Below, piece by piece: positions 8,680 through 21,800 of a DNA stretch of 64,000 nucleotides; within the stretch, counting starts at the first letter, position 1; each line of letters starts with the position of its first letter. The stretch covers positions 283,806-347,805 of the forward strand of contig NZ_JAFFZM010000007.1 of NCBI RefSeq assembly GCF_017676345.1, given 5' to 3'. The stretch comes from Streptomyces smyrnaeus (GTDB lineage Bacteria > Actinomycetota > Actinomycetes > Streptomycetales > Streptomycetaceae). Below the pieces are notes generated by a model. That model was not told the origin of the DNA, did not search any database, and saw only the letters and a program-made list of their open reading frames with translations. A program made the position numbers and the translations under genes.

Positions 8680-9665
8680 TGGCCGGCGCTGCCGTTCGTG
8701 CCGCCCTCACCGTTGCCGCCGCCCGCACCATTCGGGCCGCCCTCGCCGTTGGTGCCACCGGCGTTCTTCGCGTAGACGGCCTGCCAGAAATAGCTCCACG
8801 GAATACCGCGGCCCTCCCTGACGCAGGTCCACGCGTCACCGGGCCGATAGGCGTCGAGGAAGGCGGGCACGGCCGCCTTGACGGCCTCGGTGTCGTGAAT
8901 GTCGAGCAGCTGCCGAAGAGGCCCGTTCTCCAGCGCCATCTGCACGGCTTCATCGCCCTTCCGGTAACCGTCCATGCTCTTGTCGAGATACTTCCCGACG
9001 GGGTTCTTCACGAAGAACCCCGTACAGACACGGTCGATGATCCTCAGATACTCCGTCACCGTTTCCGGAGCCATCTCCGTGAACGAGTGCACATTGACGC
9101 ACAGATCGAAGCGGGACGACTCCAGCGCGGCTGCCACGTCGTCGTCCACAGGGATGAACCGCACCTTCGCGAACTGCTTGTCGTCCAGCACCTCGCGCAG
9201 ATAGCGGCGGCTCAGTCCCAGTGTGTTCTTCAGGTCGACGATGCAGTACTCGGCCAGGTCGTAGTTGGAGAGCATCGCGTGGCACACCCGCCCGTACCCG
9301 GCACCGATCTCCAGGACGCGGGCGCCGCGCAACTCGACGGCCTTCTCGATGAATCCCAGCTCCTGCGAGGCCTGCAGGTAGTCCAGGCACACGGACTTTC
9401 CGTCGATACGGACCGCGATCGGGTTCCCCACCTCGCGGTTGCGCACCTTCTCGATCCTCGCCCATTCCTCCGGGGTCAGCCGGGTGGCCAGCTCGTACAG
9501 CAGCGCCTTGAGATACCGCACTCCGTTCGTCGTCGGGTCCCAGAGTGCGAGATGGAAATTCCTCGGGTCCGACTTGAAGTCGGTCAGATCGGCGGACGCC
9601 TCTTCGGTGACCCACAGCTCGCTGATGCGCTGCCACTGCCGACTCGCCTGCAAACCCTGTGCCAT
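8676..9665 (-). CDS. Putative sugar O-methyltransferase
   Basis: 329 aa. It belongs to the putative sugar O-methyltransferase family: a long N-terminal region, then the SAM site [15 protein letters not shown] and the aromatic-rich C-terminus ending [11 protein letters not shown]. It opens the minus-strand deoxysugar operon and so probably caps the sugar, most simply at O-4 because C2 and C3 are deoxygenated. The last about 27 residues are a low-complexity Gly/Asn repeat (units like [12 protein letters not shown]) that looks like a disordered tail. Its promoter region holds the SARP-like repeat at 9719-9736. Confidence 0.8.
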   Translation of the reverse strand: MAQGLQASRQWQRISELWVTEEASADLTDFKSDPRNFHLALWDPTTNGVRYLKALLYELATRLTPEEWARIEKVRNREVGNPIAVRIDGKSVCLDYLQASQELGFIEKAVELRGARVLEIGAGYGRVCHAMLSNYDLAEYCIVDLKNTLGLSRRYLREVLDDKQFAKVRFIPVDDDVAAALESSRFDLCVNVHSFTEMAPETVTEYLRIIDRVCTGFFVKNPVGKYLDKSMDGYRKGDEAVQMALENGPLRQLLDIHDTEAVKAAVPAFLDAYRPGDAWTCVREGRGIPWSYFWQAVYAKNAGGTNGEGGPNGAGGGNGEGGTNGSAGQ

Positions 9666-9718
9666 CCCACTCTCCCGCCCTCGCCGCTCGGCTGCCTGCC
9701 GCCCAGCGTCACCGCCGC

Positions 9719-9821
9719 TCCTAAAGCCCGTCTAACCCCCGGATTCCGCCGGAAGCCACCGGCCACGACGGCGCAGCCCGGCACCGGCGGGCCAAAGCAC
9801 CGGGTTAGCCGCCCTTTAGAA
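9719..9821. promoter_or_regulatory. Mirror-image pair of SARP-like 11-bp-spaced heptamer repeats
   Basis: On the plus strand GTTAGCC-GCCC-TTTAGAA lies at 9804-9821, pointing to PKS1. On the minus strand GTTAGAC-GGGC-TTTAGGA lies at 9736-9719, pointing to the sugar operon. In each, two TTAG-containing heptamers are 11 bp apart, the geometry of SARP activator sites. The two copies face away from each other across the divergent promoter of the sugar operon and the 34-kb PKS operon (9666-9889). A SARP or related activator is inferred; none is encoded in the window. Confidence 0.6.
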
Positions 9822-9889
9822 CCGCACCGAGAGTGGTGGTCCCACAACACCAGCACCCGACCATCAGCGGAGTGGCGACAAGGCGGGCC

Positions 9890-12800
9890 ATGGCGAACAA
9901 CGAAGAGAAGCTCCTCGACTACCTCAAGCGCGCCACCACGGATCTGCGCACCGCACAGCGCCGGTTGAAGGAGGTCGAGGCAGCCGGCCGCGAGCCCATC
10001 GCGATCGTCGGCATGGCCTGCCGGTTCCCCGGCGGCGTACGCTCGCCCGAGGAGCTGTGGGACCTGGTGGCACGGGGCGGGGACGCCATCGGCGGGTTGC
10101 CGGAGGACCGCAACTGGGACCTGGAAGCCCTCTACGACCCCGACCCGCAGCACCCCGGCACCAGCAACACCACCCAGGGCGGCTTCCTGGACGACGTCGC
10201 CGGATTCGACGCCGCGTTCTTCGGGATATCGCCACGCGAGGCCATCGGCATGGCACCGCAGCAGCGGCTGGCCCTGGAGGCCTGCTGGGAGGCCATCGAG
10301 CACGCGGGCATCGACCCGCAGTCGCTGCGCGGCAGCCGCACCGGCACCTTCATCGGCTGCGACCACCTGGACTACTACTCCGACCCGTCCCAGGTACCGG
10401 ACGGCTCCGCCGGCTACTTCACCATCGGAAACACCGCCAGCGTGGTGTCCGGCCGGGTGGCCTACCTCCTCGGCCTGCAGGGCGCAGCGGTCACGGTGGA
10501 CACCGCCTGCTCCTCCGCCTCCGTCACCCTCCACCTGGCGTCCCGCTCGCTGCGGCAGTCGGAATGCTCCCTCGCACTTGCGGGCGGGGTCGCGGTGATG
10601 TCCTCGTCCGCCCCCTTCGTCGGCTTCGCCGACCTCGGTGTGCTCGCACCCGACGGCAGGTCCAAGGCGTTCTCCGCGCACGCGGACGGTATGACCATGT
10701 CCGAGGGCGTCGGCATCCTGCTGTTGGAGCGGCTGTCGGACGCACGGCGCAACGGGCACCAGGTGCTGGCCGTCATACGCGGCTCCGCGATCAACCAGGA
10801 CGGCACCAGCAACGGCCTCACCGCCCCCAACGGGCCTGCCCAGCAGCGGGTCATCACCGAAGCACTCGCCGACGCGCGGCTGACGGCGGCCGACGTCGAC
10901 ACCGTGGAGGCCCACGGCACGGGCACCACCCTCGGCGACCCGATCGAGGCCCAGGCACTGCTCGCCACCTACGGCCGGGAGCGGCCGGAAGGACGCCCGC
11001 TCTGGCTCGGTTCGGTGAAGTCCAACATCGGCCATACCCAGATGGCCGCCGGGGCAGCAGGTGTCATCAAGATGGTGCTGGCCATGCGGCACGGGACGCT
11101 GCCCGCCTCCCTGCACCTGAGCGAGCCCACCCCCGAGGTGGACTGGAGCTCGGGGGCTGTCGAACTGCTGACGGAGCCACGCGACTGGCCACGCGGGGAG
11201 GGCCCGCGCCGCGCCGGCGTCTCGTCGTTCGGCATCTCCGGCACGAACGCCCATCTGATCCTGGAGGAGGCCGACGAGGAAGAACCCTCGTCACCCGCCC
11301 ACCTCGGATCGCCACCGTCCGGCCATGCGTCCGAGCGGGCCGCGGAAGTGATGCCGTGGGTCCTGTCGGGGCGTACGGCGGACGCACTGCGGGGCCAGGC
11401 TCGGCGCCTGGCCGACTGGCTGGCCACCGACCCGGCCCCCGGTCCGGCCCCCGGTCCGGACGCACAGGACGTCGGCTGGTCGCTCGCCACCACCCGCTCG
11501 GTCTTCGAGCAGCGGGCGGTGGTGCTGGGGCAGGGTGGGGAGGAGCTGCTTGCGGGCGTGCGGGCGCTGGCCGCTGGTGAGCCGCACCCGGATGTGATCG
11601 GCCCGGGCGAGCGGGTGGGCGACGGTGGGCTCGTGTGGCTGTTCAGCGGACAGGGCAGCCAGCGCGTCGGCATGGGCGCCGAGCTGTATGCCCGCTTCCC
11701 CGTGTTCGCTGAGGCTTTCGACCAGGTCTGTGGACTGCTGGACCCGCACCTGGGCGTTTCGTTGCGGGAGGTGGTGTTCGAGGGCAGTGCGGAGCGGTTG
11801 GAGCACACGACGTGTGCGCAGGCGGGGTTGTTTGCGCTGCAGGTGGGGCTGGCGCGGTTGTTGGGTTCGTTCGGGGTGCGTCCGGATGCGGTGGTGGGCC
11901 ACTCCATCGGCGAAGTGACGGCGGCCTATGTGGCCGGGGTGTTCTCGCTGGAGGACGCCTGCGCCCTGGTGGCGGCCCGGGCGACGTTGATGGGGGCGCT
12001 GCCCGAGGGCGGAGCGATGGTCGCCGTCGAAGCCGGCGCCGACGAACTCGACCTGCCCGAGGGCGTGGCGGTTGCCGCGCTGAACACGCCCACCAGCACC
12101 GTCATCTCCGGCCCGGAGGAACCGGTGCTGGAGCTGGCGGCGGAGTGGAAGTCCCGAGGCCGAAAGACCAAACGGCTGGCGGTCAGCCACGCCTTCCACT
12201 CCCCGTTGATGGAACCGATGCTGGAGGACTTCCGACGGGCCATCGAGGGCCTGGACTACCAGCCACCCTCCCTCCCACTGATCAGCAACCTGACCGGGCA
12301 GCCCGCCGACGAGCGCATCACCACCCCCGACTACTGGTGCGAGCACATCCGCCAGCCGGTCCACTTCGCCCCGGCCATCGCTCGGACCGCCCACGACGCG
12401 GGCACCTATCTGGAGCTGGGCCCCGATCCGGTACTGGCCACTGCCACCCAGCACACGCTCCGGCACCACCGTGTCGCCGACAGCCGGGACGACGGGCTGG
12501 AGCCGTCGGTCGTGCCGACCCTGTCCCGGAGGCGGCCCGAGGTGACCGGACTCCTGCACGCCCTGGCCCGGCTGCACGCCTCCGGGTCGGACGTGGACTG
12601 GGCGACCGTCGTGGACGGCCACGGCGGGGAGCGGCGTCCGCGTGCCGTCGCACTGCCGACATACGCGTTCCAGCACCAGCGGTTCTGGTTGGCGCCGCCC
12701 AGCGTGCACGCCCCGCGGGGCAGCGAACTGGAAGCGGAGGAGGCACAGCTCTGGCAGGCCGTCGAGAAGCTGGACGTCGAGGCACTGGCGAGCGGCCTGC

Positions 12801-15800
12801 GGCTCGGTGACGACAGCGAGGCCGTAGACACGCTCCGCCCCGCGCTGCCGATTCTGGCCGACTGGCGGCGTCGGCGACGGGAAGAAGCACGGCTGGACTC
12901 GTGGCGGTACCGGGTCGTCTGGTCGCCGCTGCCTGCCGGAGACCGGAAGGAGTCGACCGGCCCGCGCGGTACCTGGCTGGTGTTCGTCCCCACCGGGAGC
13001 GAGGAGGACCCGGCCGTACGGATGTCCGTGCAGGCGCTGCGGAAGCACGGCGCGGAGCCGCGTGTCCACCAGGTGGATGTCGCGACGGCCGACCGTGCCG
13101 TGCTGGCCGCCCAGGTGGCCGAGCTGAGGAGCGCGCGGACCGAAGCGACCGGGACGACCGAGGCCGCCACCGAGGCAACCGAAGCGACCGGCGACGACTC
13201 ACCGGCGGGTGTGCTGTGCCTGCTGCCCTTGGACGGCGGTGCGTTCCTCCCGGAGCACCCGGCGGTCCCGGCCGGACTCGCGGCGACGACGGCACTGTTC
13301 CAGGCTCTCGGCGACGCGGGGGTCGAAGCTCCCATGTGGTGCGTGACGCAGGGCGCGGTATCCGTCTCGCCTGCTGAGCCGCTCCCCCACCCGGCCCAGG
13401 CGCCGGTCTGGGGCCTGGGCCGGGTGGCCGCACTCGAACATCCCCAGCGCTGGGGCGGTCTGGTCGACCTGCCGACGGAACTCGACTCCCGAGCCGCCGA
13501 CCGACTGGCCGCACTGCTTGCCGAAGACCGTGCCGAGGAACCGTCCGAGGACCAGGTGGCCCTTCGGGGATCCGGCAGCTACGTGCGACGCCTGCGACGG
13601 GCACCCGCCTCGCAGGGCCTCGACGCCACGTGGCGGCCCGAGGGGACCACACTCGTCACCGGCGGCACCGGCGGACTCGGGGCCCACCTGGCCCGCCGGC
13701 TCGCGGAGCACGGCGCGCCGCACCTCCTTCTCGTCTCCCGCGGCGGGCCCGACGCACCCGGCACCACCGAACTGGTCCAAGAGCTACGCGCCTTGGGCAC
13801 CCAGGTCACCGTCGAGGCATGTGACGTGTCCGACCGTGAGGCCGTGCGACGGCTGCTCGACGGCGTGCCCGAGTCGTATCCGCTCACCGCCGTCTTCCAC
13901 GCCGCCGGTACGGCCGAGATCGGGCCCGTGGCCGAACTGGACGCGGAGGCCCTGCACCGCCAGTTGAGCTCGAAGGCCCTGGCGGCGGCGCATCTGCACG
14001 AGTTGACGCGGAACCTGGACCTGAGTGCCTTCGTGCTGTTCTCGTCCAACGCCGCGACCTGGGGCAGCGGCAGACAGGGCGCGTACGCCGCTGCCAACAC
14101 CTACCTCGACGCCCTCGCCGAACACCGCCGCGGCCTCGGACTGCCCGCCACCAGTGTGGCCTGGGGCCCCTGGGGCGAGATCGGCATGGCCGCGGATCAG
14201 GAAACACTCGCCTACCTCAGCAAACGCGGTCTCGCGCCGCTCGACCCCGGTCTCGCCACCACATGTCTGCACCAAGCGCTCAGCAGCGGTGACACCACTC
14301 TGACTGTCGCCGACGTCGACTGGGAGAAGTTCTCCGCGGCCTTTGCCGCGCAGCGCCCCAGCCCGCTGCTCAGCGGTCTGACCACGACCACCGGCACGAC
14401 CACCGGCACCGGCACGGAGCAGTACTCCGAGGCCCTCGGGAACTCCGGTAATGCCTCGCCCGACGGTCCGCTGCACCGGGAACTCGCAGACAGCACACCC
14501 GCGCAGCAGCTCCGGATCCTCCTGCAGCACGTCCAGGCCCGTGCCGCCACGGTCCTGGGCCACCCGGACCCGACGGCGCTCCCACCCTCCCGGCCGTTCC
14601 AGGAACTGGGCTTCGACTCACTCACCGCCGTCGAGCTCCGCAACCAGCTCACCGCGCTGACCGGCGAGAACCTTCCGCCCACCGCTGTTTTCGACCACCC
14701 CACGCCCCAGGCACTCGCCGGATACCTGCGCACACGGCTGTGCGGTACGACGACAGATGCCGGCGCCGCGGCCGCTCAGGGACGGCGGGGCTCGGCAGCC
14801 GACGCGGCACCGAGCGACGAGCCGATCGCCATTGTGAGCATGGCGTGCCGCTTCCCCGGAGGCGTCCGTACACCGGACGAACTGTGGGACCTCGTCGCGC
14901 AGGGCAGGGATGCCATATCCGGGCTGCCCACCGATCGCGGTTGGGACCTGGACGCGGTCTACGACCCCGACCCCGACCACCGTGGCACCAGCTACGTACG
15001 CGAGGGCGGCTTCCTCCACGACGCGGCCAGGTTCGACGCGGCGTTCTTCGGCATCAGCCCGCGTGAGGCGCTGGCCATGGACCCGCAGCAGCGACTGCTG
15101 CTGGAGACCGCCTGGGAGACCTTCGAAAACGCCGGCCTCGACCGCGCCTCGCTCCAGGGCAGCAACACCGGGATCTTCACGGGCGGCACCTTCCAGGGAT
15201 ACGGCTCCGGCGGCAGTGCGGCCGCCCCCGATGTCGAGGGCTTCCTGCTCGCGGGCGGCACACCGAGCGTCATGTCCGGCCGGCTCGCCTACTCCTTCGG
15301 CCTGGAGGGGCCCGCGATGACGGTGGACACGGCGTGTTCGTCGTCGTTGGTCGCGATGCATCTGGCGGCCCAGGCGCTGCGCCAGGGCGAGTGCGAACTG
15401 GCGTTGGCCGGTGGCGTCGCGGTGATGGCCACGCCTGCGACATTCGTCGAGTTCTCGCGCCAGCGCGGCCTCGCACGGGACGGCCGCTGCAAACCGTACG
15501 CCGCCGGGGCGGACGGCACGGGCTGGGGCGAGGGCGTCGGGCTGGTCCTGCTGGAACGACTGTCCGACGCCCAGCGCAACGGCCACCGCGTACTGGCCGT
15601 ATTGCGGGGCTCGGCCGTGAACCAGGACGGCACCAGCAATGGTTTGACGGCGCCGAACGGTCCGTCGCAGGAGCGGGTGATCCGGCAGGCGTTGGCGGGT
15701 GCCCGGTTGTCGGCTGCTGATGTGGATGTGGTCGAGGGGCATGGGACGGGGACGACGCTGGGTGACCCGATCGAGGCGCAGGCGTTGTTGTCGACGTATG

Positions 15801-18800
15801 GCCAGGAGCGGGCGGCGGAGCGGCCGTTGTGGCTGGGGTCGGTCAAGTCCAACATCGGGCACACCCAGGCTGCTGCCGGTGTCGCCGGTGTCATCAAGAT
15901 GGTGCAGGCGATGCGGCACGGTGTGCTGCCCGCGTCGTTGCACATCGATGAGCCCTCGCCGCACGTGGACTGGGAGTCGGGAGCAGTACGGCTACTGACC
16001 GAGCAAGTGGAGTGGCCGGGAGGAGAGCGTCCGCGCCGGGCGGGTGTCTCCTCGTTCGGTATCTCGGGCACGAACGCACATCTGATCCTGGAAGAGCCAC
16101 CTGTCGCGGAACCCGCACAGGTGGGGGCCGATGTCACCGGGGTGGTGCCGTGGGTCATCTCGGCGCGGGGTGCGGAGGCGCTGCGGGGGCAGGCGGCAGC
16201 CTTGGCCCAGGTGTCGGGTGCGGTGGGTGCGGTGGGTCGTTCGCTGGTGACCTCGCGGTCGTTGTTCGAGCAGCGGGCGGTGGTGCTGGGGCAGGGTGGG
16301 GAGGAGTTGCTTGCGGGTGTGCGGGCGCTGGCTGCTGGTGAGCCGCACCCGGATGTGGTCGGCCCGGGCGAGCGGGTGGGCGACGGTGGGCTGGTGTGGC
16401 TGTTCAGCGGCCAGGGCAGCCAGCGCGTCGGCATGGGCGCGGAGTTGTATGCGCGCTTTCCCGTGTTCGCTGAGGCTTTCGAGCAGGTGTGTGGGTTGCT
16501 GGACCCGCAGTTGGGTGTTTCGTTGCGGGAGGTGGTGTTCGAGGGCAGTGCGGAGCGGTTGGAGCACACGACGTGTGCGCAGGCGGGGTTGTTTGCGCTG
16601 CAGGTGGGGCTGGCGCGGTTGTTGGGTTCGTTCGGGGTGCGTCCGGATGCGGTGGTGGGCCACTCCATCGGCGAGGTGACGGCAGCCTATGTGGCCGGGG
16701 TGTTCTCGCTGGAGGACGCGTGCACGCTGGTGGCCGCCCGCGCCACGCTGATGGGAGCCCTGCCCGAGGGCGGAGCGATGGTGGCGGTGGAGGCGGGTGC
16801 CGATGAGTTGGAGCTGCCCGAGGGTGTGGCGGTTGCCGCGCTGAACACGCCCACCAGCACCGTCATCTCCGGTCCGGAGGAACCGGTGCTGGAGCTGGCG
16901 GCGGAGTGGAAGTCCCGGGGGCGTAAGACCAAGCGGCTGGCGGTCAGCCACGCCTTCCACTCCCCGTCGATGGAGCCGATGCTGGAGGACTTCCGCCAGG
17001 CCATCGAAGGGCTGCAGTTCCACCAGCCCACGCTTCCGCTGATCAGCAACCTGACCGGGCGGCCCGCCGACGAGCGCATCACCACCCCCGACTACTGGTG
17101 CGAGCACATCCGCCAGCCGGTCCACTTCGCCCCGGCCCTCACCCACCTGGGCACCCACACCTACCTCGAACTCGGCCCCGACCCCGTCCTGACCACCGCC
17201 ACCCAACACACCCTCGAAGACAACCCCCTCACCCTCTGCACCCTCACCGCCAAACAACCCGAGACACGCGCCCTCGCCCACACCCTCGCCCAGCTCCACA
17301 CCCACGGCCACGACATCGACTGGACCCCCTGGTTCCCACCCGGCCCCACCATCGACCTGCCCACCTACGCCTTCCAACGCCAGCACTACTGGCTCGCACC
17401 CGGACACCCCGCCGAAGACATCGAGGCAGCCGGGCCGGGGGACGACTCGCCGCTCTGGGATGCCGTCGAGCGTGGGGATCTCGAAGCTCTGACGCACACG
17501 CTCGGCTCGTCCGAGGAGCAGCAGCCGATGCTGAGCGAGTTGCTGCCCGTGCTGGCGGAATGGCGGCAGCGGCGGCGCGAGCGTGCCGTGCTGGACGAGT
17601 GGCGCTACCGGGTCGACTGGAAGCAGCTGCCGGAGGAGAACGCGCCTGTGCTGAGCGGCACATGGTGGGTGTTCACTTCCGCCGCGCAGGAAGAGGCTGC
17701 CCGGACGGTTGTCCGTGCCCTCGGTGAGTACGGTGCCGAGGCGCGCGTCTGTGAGGTGGATGTCGCGGCAGCCGATCGTGACCTGCTGGTCGACAAGGCG
17801 GCGACGCTGGCGGCGGAGGACACTCCGGCGGGAGTGCTCTGCCTGTTCGGGCTCGACCGGTCCCGGCTCCCGGGGCATCCGGAGCTGTCCGCCGGCCTGG
17901 CGGCGGCGACGGCGCTGGTCCAGGCGCTCGGGGACGCGGGGATCGAGGCGCCGTTGTGGTGTCTGACCCGGGGCGCGGTCTCCGCGTTGCCCGGTGAACC
18001 GCTGCCGCACCCGGATCAGGCGCAACTGTGGGGGCTGGGCCGGGTCGCCGCGCTCGAACATCCCGAGCGCTGGGGCGGGCTCGTCGATCTTCCGGTGGCC
18101 GTCGACGACCGTACGCATACGCGGCTGGCAGGAGTGCTGACGCGTGGTCAGCCCGAGGACCAGGTGGCCATCCGTTCCTGTGGGATCCTCGCGCGCCGTC
18201 TGCAGCACGCGCCGGTTTCCCGGGGCGACGGCGACAGCGGCGTCTGGGGTGCCGAGGGCACCACGCTCATCACGGGCGGCACCGGGGCGCTGGGCATGCT
18301 GCTCGCGCGCCGGCTCGCGGAGTTCGGTGCGCCGCATGTACTTCTGGCCTCCCGCAGCGGTCCGGATGCTCCGGGCGCTGCTGAACTCGTCGACGAGTTG
18401 CGTGCGCTGGGTACCGAGGTCACCGTCCGGGCCTGTGACGTCTCCGACCCGGAGGCGGTGCGACAGCTTCTCACCGCCGTTCCGGACGCCTGTCCGCTGA
18501 AGGCCGTGTTCCACGCGGCGGGTGTGGCGGACATCGCGCCGCTGGCCGAGCTGCGGCCCGCTCAGCTCGCGGAGGCGCTCCGGGGGAAGGCGCACGCGGC
18601 GGCCCTGCTGCACGAGCTCACCCGTGATCTGGGCCTGGACCTGAGCGCCTTCGTGCTGTTCTCCTCCGGGGCCGCTGTCTGGGGCAGTGCCCGGCAGGGC
18701 GCGTACGCCGCCGCCAACGCCTATCTGGACGCCCTCGCCGAGCACCGCCGTGGTCTCGGGCTGCCCGCCACCAGTGTGGCGTGGGGCCCTTGGGGTGACA

Positions 18801-21800
18801 CGGGGATGGCGGCCGACGAGGCGGCGGTCACCTATTTCGAGCATCTGGGTCTCGCCCCGTTGGCCCCCGATCGGGCGGTGGCGGCGTTGCGGCTCGCGGT
18901 CGAGCACGGCGACACCGCCGTCACGGTCGCGGACATCGACTGGCGCAAGTTCCCCGCCGCCTTCGCCACGCAGCGGCCCAGTCCGCTGCTGGCCGATCTC
19001 TCCCTGCCCGGCGAGGGCGACGGGAGTCAGGACACCGCTGGAGCGGTCCACGACGGCGGCTCTCACCCGCTCCAGCGGCAGCTTGCCGACAGTTCGCCCG
19101 CTCAGCAGCAGCATCTGGTGCTGCGCCTGGTGCGGGCGCAGGCCGCCGCCGTGCTCGGGCACTCGGGCCCGGACGCCGTACCGTCCGGGCAGCCGTTCCA
19201 GGAGTTGGGCTTCGACTCGCTCACGGCCGTCGAGCTGCGCAACCGGTTGAGCGCTGCCAGTGGGCTCGAGCTGCCGGCGTCGCTGGTGTTCGACCACCCC
19301 ACGCCGCAGGCGGTGGCCGCGTATCTCCGGGAGGAACTGACCGGCGGGCGTACGGAGGTGGCCCGAACAGCGGCGGATGTCGGCACGGTCGCGCAGGACG
19401 AGCCGATCGCGATCGTGGGCATGGCCTGCCGGTTCCCCGGTTCCGCGCACTCCCCCGAGGAGCTGTGGGAGCTGGTCGTGGAGGGACGCGACGCCATCGG
19501 ACCGATGCCGTCCGACCGCAACTGGGATCTGGGGCAGATCTACGACCCCGACCCGGACCACCCCGGCACCAGCTATGTGCGGGAGGGCGGTTTCCTCCAG
19601 GACGCCGCCGGGTTCGATGCGGCCTTCTTCGGCATCTCGCCGCGCGAGGCCCTGGCCATGGATCCGCAGCAGCGCATTCTCATGGAGACCGCGTGGGAGG
19701 CGCTGGAGAGCGCGGGCATCGACCGTGAGGCGCTGCGCGGCAGCGGAACGGGCGTGTTCACGGGTGTCACCTCGCAGGACTATCTGTCGCTCACGAACAT
19801 CACCAGCAGCGATGTGGAGGGTTACGTCGCCACCGGCAACATCGGCAGTGTGGTGTCGGGCCGGGTGGCCTACACCTTCGGGCTGGAGGGCCCGGCCGTG
19901 ACGGTGGACACGGCGTGCTCGTCCTCGCTGGTCGCCACCCATCTGGCCAGTCAGGCGCTGCGTCAGGGCGAGTGCGAACTGGCGCTCGCGGGCGGGGTGA
20001 CGGTGATGGCGACGCCGGGTGCCTTCGTCGAGTTCTCACGGCAGCGCGGGATGGCGTTCGACGCGCGCTGCAAGGCGTTCGCGGCAGGAGCCGACGGGCT
20101 GGTGTGGGGCGAGGGCGCGGGGCTGCTGCTGCTGGAGCGGCTGTCGGACGCGCAGCGCAACGGGCACGAGGTGCTGGCCGTGATCCGGGGCTCGGCGGTC
20201 AACCAGGACGGTGCCAGCAACGGCCTCACCGCCCCCAACGGGCCTGCCCAGCAGCGGGTCATCGCCCAGGCGCTGGCCAACGCCCGGTTGACGCCGTCCG
20301 AGGTGGACGCCGTCGAGGCGCACGGCACGGGCACGGCGCTCGGAGACCCGATCGAGGCCCAGGCGCTGCTGGCGACGTACGGCCAGGACCGGCCGGCGGG
20401 CCGGCCGCTGCTGCTGGGCTCGGTCAAGTCCAACATCGGGCACACCCAGGCCGCGGCGGGAGTGGCGGGGGTCATCAAGACGGTGCTGGCCATGCGGCAC
20501 GGTGTGCTGCCCGCCTCGCTGCACATCGACGAGCCCACCCCGAAGGTCGAGTGGGAGTCGGGTGCCGTACGGCTGGTGACCGAGCGGGCCGAGTGGCCGG
20601 ACAGCGGCCGTCCGCGCCGGGCGGGCGTCTCGGCCTTCGGTATCAGCGGCACCAACGCCCATCTGCTGTTGGAGCAGGCGCCGCAGCTGCCGGAGGACGA
20701 GGAGGCGGCAGAGCCGGTGCCCGCCGAATCGGCCGGAGCGGGCGGGCCGGGCCTGGTCCCGTGGCCCGTCTCGGCGCGCGGCGTCGAGGCGCTGCGCGGG
20801 CAGGCTGCCGCGCTGGCAGCGCGGGTGGCCGCCGAGCCGGACCTGTCCCCCGTCGACGTGGGCTGGACGCTGGCGGCCGGCAGGTCGGCGTTCGAGCACC
20901 GCGCCGTGGTCGTCGGCGAGGACCGCGCGGAGTTGACCGCCGGTCTGCGGGCGTTGGCGGCCGGTCTGCCCCATCCGGCCGTGCTCGATCCGGGCGCCCC
21001 AGCGGTGTCCTCGGACGCGGGCGGGCCGGTGCTGGTCTTCCCGGGGCAGGGCTCGCAGTGGGTCGGCATGGCGGCCGAACTGCTGGCGTCGTCATCGACG
21101 TTCGCCGATCGCATGGCCGAGTGCGAGTGGGCGCTGTCGCCGTACGTCGACTGGTCACTGACCGAGGTGCTGACGGGTTGCGACGGCGGAACCGGTCTGG
21201 AGCGCGTGGAGGTGGTGCAGCCCGCGCTGTGGGCGACGATGGTGTCGCTGGCCGCCGTCTGGGCGGACCACGGGGTGACCCCGGCGGCGGTCGTCGGGCA
21301 CAGCCAGGGCGAGATCGCCGCCGCCTGCGTCGCCGGGGCGCTGCCGCTGGAGGACGGTGCGCGGATCGTCGCGCTGCGCAGCCAGGCCCTGCGGGAGTTG
21401 GCGGGCAGCGGCGCGATGGCGTCGCTGGGCGTGGGCGAAGAGCGTGCGGCGGAGCTGATCGACGCGTACGGGCACACCGGCGCGGTGGGTGTCGCGGCCG
21501 TGAACGGGCCGTCGTCCACGGTGATCTCGGGGCCGCCGGAGGCGGTCGCCGACGTGGTGGCACGGGCCGACGGCGAGGGGGTGCGCGCCCGGCTCATCGA
21601 TGTGGACTACGCCTCGCACAGCGCGCAGGTCGACCGGATCGGCGACGAGTTGACGGCGACGCTCTCGGGGATCCTGCCCGCGGCCGACGCCGATGTCGCC
21701 TTCTACTCCACGGTGACGGCGGGACCGCTGGCCCCCGTCGAACTGGACGCCGACTACTGGGTGACGAATCTGCGCGAGCGCGTGCGGTTCGCCGACACCA

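Noticed and set aside
2009..9665. A dTDP-4-keto-6-deoxyglucose 3,5- or 5-epimerase among the sugar genes
   Set aside because: I looked for an RmlC-like protein on both strands of this region and in the tailoring block and found none.
9890..10550. KS1 of PKS1 as a decarboxylating KSQ loading domain
   Set aside because: The active-site Cys is present (DTACSS) rather than Gln, and a docking coil precedes it, so it is an extension module fed by another PKS.
15992..19942. Very long minus-strand open frame (about 1300 codons) antisense to PKS1, and similar ones at 25000-28116 and 21155-24262
   Set aside because: These are shadows of the PKS reading frame in GC-rich DNA; the translations are Arg/Gly/Pro-rich and show no domain, while the sense strand gives clear KS-AT-KR-ACP domains.
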